Assembly (NCBI GenBank): GCA_016787565.1
Contig: JAEUUG010000012.1
Span: 248,001 to 312,000 of the forward strand
Length of the DNA stretch: 64,000 nucleotides
Direction: 5' to 3'
From: Cyclobacteriaceae bacterium
GTDB taxonomy: Bacteria > Bacteroidota > Bacteroidia > Cytophagales > Cyclobacteriaceae
A program made the translations under genes and the position numbers. Position 1 is the stretch's first letter. Each line of letters opens with the position of its first letter. The notes under the pieces were generated by a model that saw only the letters and a list, made by a program, of their open reading frames with translations, did not search any database and was not told the DNA's origin. This document shows positions 29,144 through 38,153 of this stretch, piece after piece.

Positions 29144-29833
29144 TTGAAACCACTTATTGCAGTCATTATTCCAGCATACAACGAAGAAAAAAGTATCGCA
29201 AAAGTTATTGGGGATATCCCCAGAGAAGTTATCGCTGAAATACTAGTTGTCAGCAATGCGTCAACCGACCAGACTGAAAAAGTTGCTGCTGAAGCAGGAG
29301 CCACCATACTTCGGGAAGAAACACCTGGCTATGGGAGAGCTTGCCTGAAGGGAATTGAATACTTCAAAAAATCATCTCCACAACCCGATATTGTTGTCTT
29401 TCTGGATGGTGATTACTCCGACTACCCCGAAGAAATTCCGGCACTGATTAAACCAATTCTTGAACAAGATGTTGATATGGTTATCGGCTCACGCGCACTG
29501 GGCACGAAAGAAAAAGGATCGATGACACCCCAACAGATAGTTGGTAATTGGTTGGCTACCCGATTGCTAAAATTACTCTATGGCGCAACGTTTACCGATC
29601 TGGGACCCTTTCGGGCGATCAGATTTGATAAACTCATGGAACTGGATATGCAGGACAAAACTTACGGCTGGACGGTAGAGATGCAAGTGAAAGCCGCGAA
29701 AATGAAATTACACTTTGCGGAAATTCCCGTTCGCTACCGCAAGCGAATCGGATTCTCGAAAATTTCAGGCACGGTAAAAGGAACTATTTTAGCCGGTTAT
29801 AAGATTCTGTATACGATCTTTAAGTACAGGTAG
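29144..29833 (+). CDS. Family 2 glycosyltransferase, dolichyl-phosphate mannose synthase-like
   Basis: A GT2 enzyme of about 229 residues. It has the opening VIIPAYNEEKSIAKVIGDIP, the nucleotide-sugar DxD-type motif in VFLDGDYSDYPEE, and GPFRAIRFD with a basic C-terminus (PVRYRKRIGFSKISG). No membrane span is evident. Enzymes of this type load a sugar onto a polyprenyl phosphate or start glycan chains. There is no in-frame ATG before the catalytic core. TTG at 29144 (reading LKPLIAVIIPAYNEE) fits family N-termini; TTG at 29105 or 29108 would overlap the polyferredoxin gene. The start is therefore uncertain. Confidence 0.87.
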   Translation: MKPLIAVIIPAYNEEKSIAKVIGDIPREVIAEILVVSNASTDQTEKVAAEAGATILREETPGYGRACLKGIEYFKKSSPQPDIVVFLDGDYSDYPEEIPALIKPILEQDVDMVIGSRALGTKEKGSMTPQQIVGNWLATRLLKLLYGATFTDLGPFRAIRFDKLMELDMQDKTYGWTVEMQVKAAKMKLHFAEIPVRYRKRIGFSKISGTVKGTILAGYKILYTIFKYR

Positions 29834-29842
29834 TTGAAACCA

Positions 29843-31315
29843 ATGAACGCACCGGAAATTACCGTCATCCTCCTTTACTCCATTTCATTGCTGTACATCT
29901 TTCTGTTCAGCATGAGTCAGTTGCACTTGACGTGGATATACAGGCATCAAAAAAGTTACAGCAATGATCTCAAGGAAACACCCTATGCCCTTGCGAATCT
30001 TCCGCTCGTTACGATTCAACTTCCCATATACAACGAAAAATATGTTGTTGACCGTTTACTGGATGCTATCTGTAAAGTGGCCTACCCGCACAGCAAACTG
30101 GAGATTCAGATACTGGATGACTCAACAGATGAAACAACACAGATCATTTTAAAAAAGATAGCGTCTTTACGCCCGATGGGGTTAGACATTAAACTCATTC
30201 ATCGCGAAAATCGAAGTGGCTTTAAAGCTGGTGCCCTGGACCATGGCTTTCATCTTGCGAAAGGCGAATTCATTGCTATTTTCGATGCTGATTTTATTCC
30301 GGAACCAGATTTTTTAACATTAACCCTCCCTCATTTTGCTGATCCACACATTGGTGTAGTCCAAACGCGTTGGGGACACATTAACAGAGACTACTCCTGG
30401 CTTACTGAACTTCAAGCCTTCGGTCTTGATGCGCATTTCTCCATCGAACAAGTAGGACGAAATACCGCAGGAAGCTTTATCAATTTTAATGGAACGTGTG
30501 GCGTGTGGCGGAAAGAAACAATTGAGGATGCCGGAGGCTGGAAATTTGATACGCTAACCGAAGATCTTGACCTCAGCTACCGCGCGCAATTAAAAGGATG
30601 GAAATTTAAATACCTGGAAGATGTGGTAACACCTGGCGAATTGCCCGTGATCATGCCCGCCATTAAATCACAACAATACCGCTGGAACAAGGGTGGAGCT
30701 GAAACAGCACGAAAAATATTCGGTAGCGTATTGCGCTCAACCGCACCGGTTCAGAAAAAAATTCACTCCTTTTTTCATCTGTTCAACAGCTCAGTTTTTG
30801 TTTTTTTATTGATTGCATCTTTGCTCAGCATACCCATGCTCTTCATCAAGACACACCACCCTGAAATAGGTTGGTTATTTAACACTGGCATTGTTTTTCT
30901 AGTTGGCTTTTTTTCTATCTCATTATTTTATTGGACTGCCACAAAACGATTCTATTCAAATCCGGTAAAAAAATTCTTCCGACTTTTTCCCGGATTCCTG
31001 CTTGTTTCCATGGGACTTTCGTTGCACAATGGTTTGGCCGTTCTGGAGGGATTACTGGGCATTAAAACGCCCTTCATTCGCACACCTAAATTTAACATCA
31101 CCCGGAAGGGCGAATCCTGGAGAAACAATGACTACATCAAACCAACCATTAGCTTACTTATGGTTATGGAAGGATTATTGTGCCTCTATTTTAGTTTCGG
31201 AATTGCCTGCGGCTTGTATCTCCACGATTGGTCATTGATGATTTTTCATGTGATGCTTACCCTTGGCTTTGGTGTAGTGTCTTATCACTCAATGAAGCCC
31301 ACAGCACATGCTTAG
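29843..31315 (+). CDS. Membrane GT2 glycosyltransferase, cellulose synthase-like
   Basis: A processive-type glycosyltransferase of 490 residues. There is one N-terminal span, then a cytosolic GT2 domain: PLVTIQLPIYNEKYVVDRLL, IQILDDSTDETTQ, IFDADFIPEPDFL (D-x-D), the TEDLDLSYRAQLKGW acceptor motif, and QQYRWNKGG, a QxxRW variant of the processive signature. Several spans follow. Substrate and product are not evident. It may be a glucomannan or glycolipid synthase. No BcsB, BcsC or PilZ domain is present. The ATG at 29843 lies 9 bases after the previous stop; a TTG at 29834 is also possible. Confidence 0.93.
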   Translation: MNAPEITVILLYSISLLYIFLFSMSQLHLTWIYRHQKSYSNDLKETPYALANLPLVTIQLPIYNEKYVVDRLLDAICKVAYPHSKLEIQILDDSTDETTQIILKKIASLRPMGLDIKLIHRENRSGFKAGALDHGFHLAKGEFIAIFDADFIPEPDFLTLTLPHFADPHIGVVQTRWGHINRDYSWLTELQAFGLDAHFSIEQVGRNTAGSFINFNGTCGVWRKETIEDAGGWKFDTLTEDLDLSYRAQLKGWKFKYLEDVVTPGELPVIMPAIKSQQYRWNKGGAETARKIFGSVLRSTAPVQKKIHSFFHLFNSSVFVFLLIASLLSIPMLFIKTHHPEIGWLFNTGIVFLVGFFSISLFYWTATKRFYSNPVKKFFRLFPGFLLVSMGLSLHNGLAVLEGLLGIKTPFIRTPKFNITRKGESWRNNDYIKPTISLLMVMEGLLCLYFSFGIACGLYLHDWSLMIFHVMLTLGFGVVSYHSMKPTAHA

Positions 31316-32669
31316 ACAGAAGTCGATCGATTATGTATTAGCGTTTTCACTTGGAGGAATTTTTTTAGTGATTACCAACGTGCTGCAACGCTATGAAACC
31401 TTCGCATTGCTTACAGCCTATTTTTTTGCTTTTGTAATTTACGCGTGGATCATTTACCGTACACGTGAAGACAGTGTTGATTTTTGGTTTTATGCCGCGC
31501 TTGCTTTAAGAGGCTCTCTCCTTTTTGCTGTGCCCAATTTATCAGAGGACTTTTACCGGTACCTCTGGGATGGCCGGTTACTCGCGGCAGGAATTCATCC
31601 CTTTGCGGAAGTACCTTCCTATTACATGCATCATGGAGTAGTTATACCGGGAATTAATCAGGAACTCTTTCAACACCTTAACTCACCCAACTATTTTACC
31701 ATTTACCCACCCGTAGCCCAGTTTATATTCTGGCTGGCCGCACAACTTTCTCCAGACAGTATCTATGGAGGACTGGTGGTGATGAAGGTACTGGTTTTTT
31801 TTGCAGAAGCTGGATCACTGATTTTGTTAAAAAATATCCTGACGCTAAAAAATATTCCATCCAAAAACATTTTATTCTACGCGCTCAATCCACTTGTCAT
31901 TCTTGAACTCAGTGGCAACATTCACTTGGAAGCATTTTTGATTCTATTCCTGCTCTTCAGCCTCTACTATCTCCTTTCCAATAAACTCTATTCTGCAGCT
32001 ATTTCATTTGCATTGGCTATCTGCATCAAGCTCATCCCGCTGATTTTTCTACCCCTCATTCCTTTTTTTGTAGGATGGAAGCGCACCCTTCAATTTTATT
32101 TCATTGCAGGAGTTGTTTCGCTGTTGCTCTTTCTTCCTCTACTCAATCAAGAAATTTTTGATGGTTTTAATCATAGCCTGGGATACTACTTTAAAAAATT
32201 TGAATTTAATGCCAGCCTCTACTACCTAGTACGGGAAGCCGGATATTGGGTGGTTGGATATAACATCATCCAGACCGCAGGATGGGCACTTGGTGTGATT
32301 GCCGGCATAGCCATTCTTTGGATTTCATTCTTCCGAATGAAGATAACCGTAAACGGTACTGAACTTTCTGCAGCGCAATTCCAGAACCTGACTAACCGGC
32401 TTCTATTCACACTTCTCATCTATTTTACTTTTTCTACCATCGTACACCCGTGGTACATTACAACTCTGGTGGCTATCGCTACTTTCACGCATTATCGGTT
32501 TGTGTTGCTCTGGTCGGCATTGGCCTTTCTTACCTATGCCGGTTATACACCAAACGGATTCCAGGAGAATCTTTGGATTGTTGCGCTGGAGTATTTGTTA
32601 GTGTTTGGCTATCTTGTTTACGAATTGCTATGGAAAAAAGAATCTTCATCGTCTGTGGCGTACTATTGA
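31308..32669 (+). CDS. Multi-pass GT87/mannosyltransferase-like integral membrane protein
   Basis: A 453-residue protein that is almost entirely hydrophobic with about ten to eleven spans. The acidic loop SEDFYRYLWDGRLLAAGIHPF after the second or third span is the hallmark of GT-C enzymes that use polyprenyl-phospho-sugar donors (GT87 and related mannosyltransferases). The YPPVAQFIFW loop also fits. It overlaps the preceding GT2 gene by 8 bases. A Dpm-like GT2, a processive GT2 and a GT-C enzyme in series suggest polyprenyl-phosphate sugar is made inside and used on the outer face. The acceptor is unknown. Confidence 0.85.
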   Translation: MLRQKSIDYVLAFSLGGIFLVITNVLQRYETFALLTAYFFAFVIYAWIIYRTREDSVDFWFYAALALRGSLLFAVPNLSEDFYRYLWDGRLLAAGIHPFAEVPSYYMHHGVVIPGINQELFQHLNSPNYFTIYPPVAQFIFWLAAQLSPDSIYGGLVVMKVLVFFAEAGSLILLKNILTLKNIPSKNILFYALNPLVILELSGNIHLEAFLILFLLFSLYYLLSNKLYSAAISFALAICIKLIPLIFLPLIPFFVGWKRTLQFYFIAGVVSLLLFLPLLNQEIFDGFNHSLGYYFKKFEFNASLYYLVREAGYWVVGYNIIQTAGWALGVIAGIAILWISFFRMKITVNGTELSAAQFQNLTNRLLFTLLIYFTFSTIVHPWYITTLVAIATFTHYRFVLLWSALAFLTYAGYTPNGFQENLWIVALEYLLVFGYLVYELLWKKESSSSVAYY

Positions 32670-33130
32670 TTACCGTATCGCTTTATGCGCAACCCGATTT
32701 TGACGATAAATTAAAATCGATCTATAAAAATACGATTCCCATTATTTCAACTACTGCGCTGGACCAATCACTGCAACGAAACAATAATGTTATTCTGCTG
32801 GACACCCGAACACCAAAAGAATTTGAAGTGAGTCATTTACCGGGTGCCTACTTTTTAGACTATGACCACTTTACACCATCCAAGGTTGAAAAAATTGACC
32901 GAAGTACTACAATCATTGTGTATTGCACAGTTGGATATCGAAGTGAGCGCATTGGAGAAAAACTTCGTGAACTGGGTTTTACAAATGTTTACAATCTCTA
33001 TGGCGGTATCACCCAATGGAAGAATGATAACAAAATGGTTGTGAATATGCGCAACCACGCTACGGACAGTGTACATACCTACAACCAAGACTGGAGCCGC
33101 TGGCTCGTTCACGGAATAAAGGTATATTGA
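32630..33130 (+). CDS. Exported rhodanese-like sulfurtransferase
   Basis: A 166-residue protein with a signal peptide (MEKRIFIVCGVLLITVSLYA), then a rhodanese domain. Landmarks are NNVILLDTRTPKEFEVSHLP and the active-site loop VYCTVGYRSE with catalytic Cys99. The rest of the domain (GFTNVYNLYGGITQWKN) is intact. It should act outside the cytoplasm in sulfur transfer or persulfide chemistry. The start at 32630 is preferred because it gives a proper signal peptide; it lies 40 bases inside the end of the GT87-like gene. Placement with iron-sulfur genes suggests a sulfur-related role, which is inference. Confidence 0.88.
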   Translation: MEKRIFIVCGVLLITVSLYAQPDFDDKLKSIYKNTIPIISTTALDQSLQRNNNVILLDTRTPKEFEVSHLPGAYFLDYDHFTPSKVEKIDRSTTIIVYCTVGYRSERIGEKLRELGFTNVYNLYGGITQWKNDNKMVVNMRNHATDSVHTYNQDWSRWLVHGIKVY

Positions 33131-33155
33131 CATAACGACTCACTAATCATTCACG

Positions 33156-33878
33156 ATGAAGCTGGAAAAAATAGTATTCCAAAAAAGCTACCTACTCTTT
33201 ATTGCCTTCTTTCTATTTGCAATCACTGGGTTTTGGTTCACCTATTTCACAAAAATTCTGGATCAGGAAAATTACCGGATGCATACGCATGGTATTACCT
33301 TACTACTTTGGTGCCTGATGTTGATAACACAAGCTTTTCTTATCCGGGCGAAAAACTACACCTGGCATAAACGGATTGGCAAATTGTCATTCGTGCTCGT
33401 TCCGCTTCTTATTTTCACCACACTTGATTTATTGAAGTATCGACTGGAAGAAGTTGATGCGCTGGGCAACCTTGACTATTTCTTTATTGCGTTGGTCGTG
33501 AATGCTTTACTTGCATTCGCAATACTTTATGGACTTGCAATTTTTTATAAAAAGAATTCAGCGCTGCACGCCCGTTATATGGTGTGTACAGTTTTCCCTA
33601 TGTTCACACCCATTACCGATCGGATCATCTATACCTATTTTCCTTCTATAATACCGCACCTGCCAACCATTGATGCAGCTCCGATAGCACCGGTAGTTGG
33701 ATTTATGTTGGCTGATCTAATGCTTATAGGACTGAGTATTTGGGATGGGCTGTCACACAAGCGTTGGAATGTTTTCCCTGTTGCGCTGGCCATACTTTTG
33801 CTTTACCATTATTCGGTATTGAATTTCTATCATTTTGAATTTTGGAAATCATTTTGCGGTTGGTTTACTAGTCTGTAG
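33156..33878 (+). CDS. Seven-span membrane protein of unknown function
   Basis: A 240-residue protein with about seven hydrophobic spans. Conserved-looking polar motifs are MHTHGITLLLW after the first span and WHKRIGKLSFV after the second, a histidine pattern like that of DUF2306-type or b561-like heme proteins. The C-terminus has YHFEFWKSFCGW. It follows the rhodanese by 25 bases on the same strand and is probably the last gene of this operon. I do not recognise the family with certainty and assign no function. Confidence 0.75.
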   Translation: MKLEKIVFQKSYLLFIAFFLFAITGFWFTYFTKILDQENYRMHTHGITLLLWCLMLITQAFLIRAKNYTWHKRIGKLSFVLVPLLIFTTLDLLKYRLEEVDALGNLDYFFIALVVNALLAFAILYGLAIFYKKNSALHARYMVCTVFPMFTPITDRIIYTYFPSIIPHLPTIDAAPIAPVVGFMLADLMLIGLSIWDGLSHKRWNVFPVALAILLLYHYSVLNFYHFEFWKSFCGWFTSL

Positions 33879-33980
33879 ATATACAACTTTTTGTCACACT
33901 GCCAGGTGGCAATTTTTCTCCATCTTTGAACCATCATAACGGCACACTGTTTTTGAAAGGAGTTCTATAAAAATCATACT

Positions 33981-35066
33981 ATGGCTGCAGATATGAAAAC
34001 AATAAAAGTGCTTGTGGTAGGTTGTGGAAACATGGGTACCTCTCACGCAATGGCATATCATACAATGAATGGCTTTCGGATTTGCGGAATCGTATCGACA
34101 GGAAAAAGCAAAGAAGCTTTAAACACAAAACTGGGTGGTGGCTACCCGTTATTCAGCCGCTACGATGAGGCATTGGAGAAAACCCAACCGGATGCTGTGT
34201 GTATCGCTACCTATCCGGATACACATGAAGACTTTGCCATCAAAGCATTTGAACAAGGATGCCACGTGTTTATCGAAAAACCTGTCGCTGATACTGTGGA
34301 AGGAGCCGAGCGTGTAGTCGCAGCAGCCATCAAAGCAAAAAAGAAACTTGTTGTCGGATACATTTTGCGGCATCATCCTTCCTGGGAAAAATTTATTGAG
34401 CTATCGCATACATTAGGCAAACCACTGGTGATGCGCATGAACCTTAATCAGCAAAGTCATGGCATCATGTGGGATGTTCACCGAAACCTCATGAAAAGTT
34501 TAAGCCCCATAGTAGACTGCGGTGTACACTACATTGATGTCATGTGCCAGATGACACGCAGTAAGCCACTTCAGGTTTCGGCTATTGGCGCGAGGCTTAC
34601 AGAAGATATTCCGGCCGGAAATTACAATTACGGCCAACTTCAAATTCGCTTTGAAGATGGCTCTGTAGGATGGTATGAAGCAGGCTGGGGACCCATGATC
34701 AGTGAAACTGCTTTTTTTGTAAAAGATGTCATCGGTCCGAAAGGGTGTGTATCCATTGTAGCAAAAGATGCGGGAGCCAGTGGAAAATCCGATTCTGTGG
34801 AGTCACATACAAAAACAGAATCGCTCCGGTATCATCATGCCGATATTGATGCTCAAAATAATTTCATAAAAAAAGACGAGTGGATTAATTTACAGGATGA
34901 GCCTGATCACCAGGAGCTGTGTAACCGTGAGCAACACTATTTCCTTCAGGCAATCACTGAGCATATTGATCTGACAGATCACATGCAGGATGCCGTGAAC
35001 AGTTTGCGCATTGCCTTTGCCTGCGATGAATCGGTGCGGACAGGAAAAGTGATTTCTTTATTATAA
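33981..35066 (+). CDS. Gfo/Idh/MocA family NAD(P)-dependent oxidoreductase
   Basis: A 361-residue cytoplasmic oxidoreductase. The N-terminal Rossmann fold has VLVVGCGNMGTSHAMAYH, and the catalytic lysine is in the EKPV motif of HVFIEKPVADTVEGAE. The C-terminal alpha-beta substrate domain includes VDCGVHYIDVM. Members oxidise or epimerise sugars, inositols and related compounds. The substrate is not readable. It is a single-gene unit, 102 bases after the membrane protein and convergent with the endonuclease III gene. Confidence 0.94.
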   Translation: MAADMKTIKVLVVGCGNMGTSHAMAYHTMNGFRICGIVSTGKSKEALNTKLGGGYPLFSRYDEALEKTQPDAVCIATYPDTHEDFAIKAFEQGCHVFIEKPVADTVEGAERVVAAAIKAKKKLVVGYILRHHPSWEKFIELSHTLGKPLVMRMNLNQQSHGIMWDVHRNLMKSLSPIVDCGVHYIDVMCQMTRSKPLQVSAIGARLTEDIPAGNYNYGQLQIRFEDGSVGWYEAGWGPMISETAFFVKDVIGPKGCVSIVAKDAGASGKSDSVESHTKTESLRYHHADIDAQNNFIKKDEWINLQDEPDHQELCNREQHYFLQAITEHIDLTDHMQDAVNSLRIAFACDESVRTGKVISLL

Positions 35067-35088
35067 GCATACACTTTGAATTGATGTA

Positions 35089-35718
35089 CTATTTGTTTGC
35101 GTTGTAGAAAGCGCAAACATTGCTCATCTCGCAGTCAGAACACTTTGGATTGGTGGGTCTGCAGATTTCTCTCCCCAGAAAAGAAATAGCCATACCCACT
35201 TCACCCCAATCTTTTGAATCCAGAACGTCCATCATCTGCTTTTCAATTTTTTTGGGATCTGTGCCACTGGCCAACCCCAAACGAGGCGCGACCCGCACGA
35301 CATGAAGATCAACAATAATTCCTTCTGCCTTCTGGCCCAACTCACGCATAATCACGTTGGCAGATTTCCTTCCAATACCGGGCAAGGCGGTAAGTTCCTC
35401 CATCGTCATGGGAATCTTCTTATCTTCTTTGATGATAGACGCTAACGACAGCAGCCACTTGGTTTTATTTCCGAAGTTACGCACTGAATTAATCAATGGG
35501 TAAAGCACCTCAGCATTTGCACCGGCTAAAGCCTCCATATTCGGAAAGGCTGAAAAAAAAGCAGGTGCCAGTTGGTTAATATGACGATCCGAGTCTTGTG
35601 CCGACAACACGACCATGACCATCAGTTCATAAGGAGAGTGATACGCTAAAGGATGCTTTTTGCCCTTATATTTTTTTATCAGCGGCTGTATTTCTTTTTG
35701 CCAATTCGTGGAAGCCAT
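35089..35718 (-). CDS. nth: Endonuclease III (base-excision DNA glycosylase/AP lyase)
   Basis: A 209-residue repair enzyme removing oxidised pyrimidines. The helix-hairpin-helix with the catalytic lysine is LPGIGRKSANVIM and the catalytic aspartate is in VDLHVVRVAPRLGL. The C-terminal [4Fe-4S] loop has the standard spacing C-x6-C-x2-C-x5-C (CRPTNPKCSDCEMSNVC). Length and motifs match Nth. It is transcribed alone. Confidence 0.96.
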   Translation of the reverse strand: MASTNWQKEIQPLIKKYKGKKHPLAYHSPYELMVMVVLSAQDSDRHINQLAPAFFSAFPNMEALAGANAEVLYPLINSVRNFGNKTKWLLSLASIIKEDKKIPMTMEELTALPGIGRKSANVIMRELGQKAEGIIVDLHVVRVAPRLGLASGTDPKKIEKQMMDVLDSKDWGEVGMAISFLGREICRPTNPKCSDCEMSNVCAFYNANK

Positions 35719-35926
35719 AGAGGGTTGAGTTTACGTCTCTAAAAATAAGGATTAAGTGGCATACAAAGAATTTCATAAACGCCATTGAAGCTGTCATCCA
35801 TCGAAAGCTAATCCTTAAAAGGAAGGAGTGAACCGAATCGATAAAATCAGGAATAGCTTTATTATATTTGAGAATGCCCCGGATCAGCTTCCGCTAACTA
35901 GCTGTTTACCCCATTCAACACGCACC

Positions 35927-38026
35927 ATGAAAAAATTAGTCTACTCGCTTTGGCTTCTCGCTTCAATTATCAGCTGTACAGAAAAAAAACCAACCGGCTG
36001 GATTGATCAGGACCGGCTATCGAAACGCGCTGCGGCCGACTGGCTTACGCTGGGTGGAAACGAACAGATGCAGCATTACTCACCGCTCAACCACATTAAT
36101 GCCAGTAACGCACAAGACCTTGGATTTGCATGGGAGTACGATGCAACAACAATTATTGGCAATGTGCCACGCGGTTTGGAGGCAACACCCATTGTAGTAG
36201 ACGGCATTATGTATACCTCAGGGGCATGGGGCGTAGTGTATGCACTCGATGCAAAAACGGGAAAGGAAATTTGGATATATAAACCCGAAGTTGATGCCGC
36301 GTATGCCCGCAGAGCATGTTGTGATGCTGTGAACCGAGGTATTGCTGTATGGGAAGGAAATGTTTATGTGGGCACACTAGACGGCTATCTCGTTTGCCTC
36401 GATGGAACTACTGGCACCATACGTTGGCGTAAGGATACATTTACCGATCGCACCAAGGGATACACCATTACCAGTCCACCGCATGTAGCAGGTTCAATTG
36501 TAATGATTGGAAATTCAGGAGCCGAATATGGGGTGCGGGGCTATGTTACTGCGTACGATTTAAAAACCGGAGAACAAAAATGGCGCTTCTGGATTGTGCC
36601 GGGCGAGCCAAAGAATGGATATGAAAGCGAAGAGATGGAGATGGCAGCCAAAACCTGGGATCCGAATTCAGATTGGCAAACCGGAGGAGGAGGAACATCG
36701 TGGGGAGAATCAGCTTACGATGCTGAATTGAATTTACTGTATATCGGCACGGGCAATTCTACGCCCTACCCGATTTGGTATAGAAGTCCGTCCGGAGGAG
36801 ATAACTTATTCCTCTCCAGCATAATCGCGATCAATCCAGACAACGGTAAAATGGTTTGGTACTACCAGACTACGCCAGCTGAAATCTGGGATTATACTGC
36901 CACACAAAATATTGTGTTAGCCGATATGGATATCGCTGGCAAAACCAGAAAGGTTTTAATGATGGCACCCAAGAACGGATTCTTTTATGTGCTGGACAGA
37001 GCAACAGGCGAATTACTGTCAGCTGAAAAATATACCAAAGTGAATTGGGCCAGTCATGTTGATTTGAAAACCGGAAGACCTGTACTTACAGAGCAAGGGC
37101 AATGGTACAAAGACAAACCAAAGCTGGTAGTTCCATATTTGGGCGGAGGGCATGTTTGGCAGCCCATGTCGTACAATCCAAACACCGGATTGGTATACAT
37201 TCCAGAGCGCGCAGTTCCGCAAGTCTTCAAAGCCTTTGATACCTATACGTACAGAGACGATGTTGACAACACGGCCATTGATTACAGTAACATGTATAAA
37301 TTCATGAAGAATGTTCCGGAGCAAATTAAAAGTGCTGAAGACACACTGCGGTCAGAAAGTTTGCTGGCCTGGAACCCCGTAACGCAACAGGCAGCATGGA
37401 AGGTTAGTGAGGGTGCACCCGATGGGGGAACGATGTCGACACCTGAGTTGGTTTTTCAGGGCACACGAACAGGTTACTTCAATGTGCACGATGCTAAAAC
37501 CGGAAAAAAACTGAAATCAATTTTTACGGGAACAGGGATCATGGCCGCTGCCACAACATACAGCATTGATGGCGAACAGTACGTTGCCGTTATGGCTGCT
37601 TATGGGGGAGCTGAAACTGCAGCCTACTTACCCGATGCTGCATTTTTTGAATATGAAAACAAGCAACGCATCATCGCCTTTAAACTGGGCGGAGGAGAAA
37701 CTCCGGTTTCGCCCAGACGTAAACCCATTCCGACACCGGCACCACCCAACATTAAAATTAAGAAAGAACTCATCGCTAAAGGTGCCGCCATCTACGAAGC
37801 ATATTGTGAGACCTGCCACGGCCGGTTTGGTGACCAGCATTTATCACAACATCCAGATTTATCTAAATTAACAGAAACAAAACACCTGGTCTTTAACGAC
37901 ATTGTTCTAAAAGGAATATTAGCTCAAAACGGAATGGCCAATTTCAGCAACTCACTACATGAAGATGACGTGGAGGCTATTCACCAATTTTTATTAAATA
38001 AGCAGACCGAATTGTATCAGAAATAA
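35927..38026 (+). CDS. PQQ-dependent dehydrogenase with C-terminal cytochrome c domain
   Basis: A 699-residue quinohemoprotein. It has a lipoprotein-like signal (MKKLVYSLWLLASIISC), an eight-bladed PQQ propeller, and a heme-binding CETCH motif at C627-C630-H631. The vicinal disulfide that stacks on PQQ is present as C131-C132. The propeller shows DAKTGKEIW and WQPMSYNPNTGLVYIP, and the N-terminal DWLTLGGNEQMQHYSPL is typical. It would oxidise an alcohol or sugar outside the cytoplasm and pass electrons through its heme to a respiratory chain. The start at 35927 sets the signal peptide at the N-terminus. A TATATTTG box at 35863-35870 may be its -7 element. The aldehyde dehydrogenase next to it could take its product. 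Confidence 0.93.
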   Translation: MKKLVYSLWLLASIISCTEKKPTGWIDQDRLSKRAAADWLTLGGNEQMQHYSPLNHINASNAQDLGFAWEYDATTIIGNVPRGLEATPIVVDGIMYTSGAWGVVYALDAKTGKEIWIYKPEVDAAYARRACCDAVNRGIAVWEGNVYVGTLDGYLVCLDGTTGTIRWRKDTFTDRTKGYTITSPPHVAGSIVMIGNSGAEYGVRGYVTAYDLKTGEQKWRFWIVPGEPKNGYESEEMEMAAKTWDPNSDWQTGGGGTSWGESAYDAELNLLYIGTGNSTPYPIWYRSPSGGDNLFLSSIIAINPDNGKMVWYYQTTPAEIWDYTATQNIVLADMDIAGKTRKVLMMAPKNGFFYVLDRATGELLSAEKYTKVNWASHVDLKTGRPVLTEQGQWYKDKPKLVVPYLGGGHVWQPMSYNPNTGLVYIPERAVPQVFKAFDTYTYRDDVDNTAIDYSNMYKFMKNVPEQIKSAEDTLRSESLLAWNPVTQQAAWKVSEGAPDGGTMSTPELVFQGTRTGYFNVHDAKTGKKLKSIFTGTGIMAAATTYSIDGEQYVAVMAAYGGAETAAYLPDAAFFEYENKQRIIAFKLGGGETPVSPRRKPIPTPAPPNIKIKKELIAKGAAIYEAYCETCHGRFGDQHLSQHPDLSKLTETKHLVFNDIVLKGILAQNGMANFSNSLHEDDVEAIHQFLLNKQTELYQK

Positions 38027-38153
38027 AAGCCTGTGCTCTGTTGCCTGATACGCATCTGAAAGAGTCCAGCCTGATCACCTCAATCAACTATCCTTTTGGT
38101 ATATTTGAATAAAGTCGACATTCAGATTCTTCATCATTTTAAAATCTACTAAA

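Noticed and set aside
32450..32629. 60-codon N-terminal extension of the rhodanese frame
   Set aside because: It lies wholly inside the GT87-like gene, and the internal ATG at 32630 gives a clean signal peptide.
33897..33925. Short hairpin (TGCC-AGGT-GGCA) with a T run after the membrane protein gene
   Set aside because: The stem is only 4 base pairs, too weak to call a terminator.
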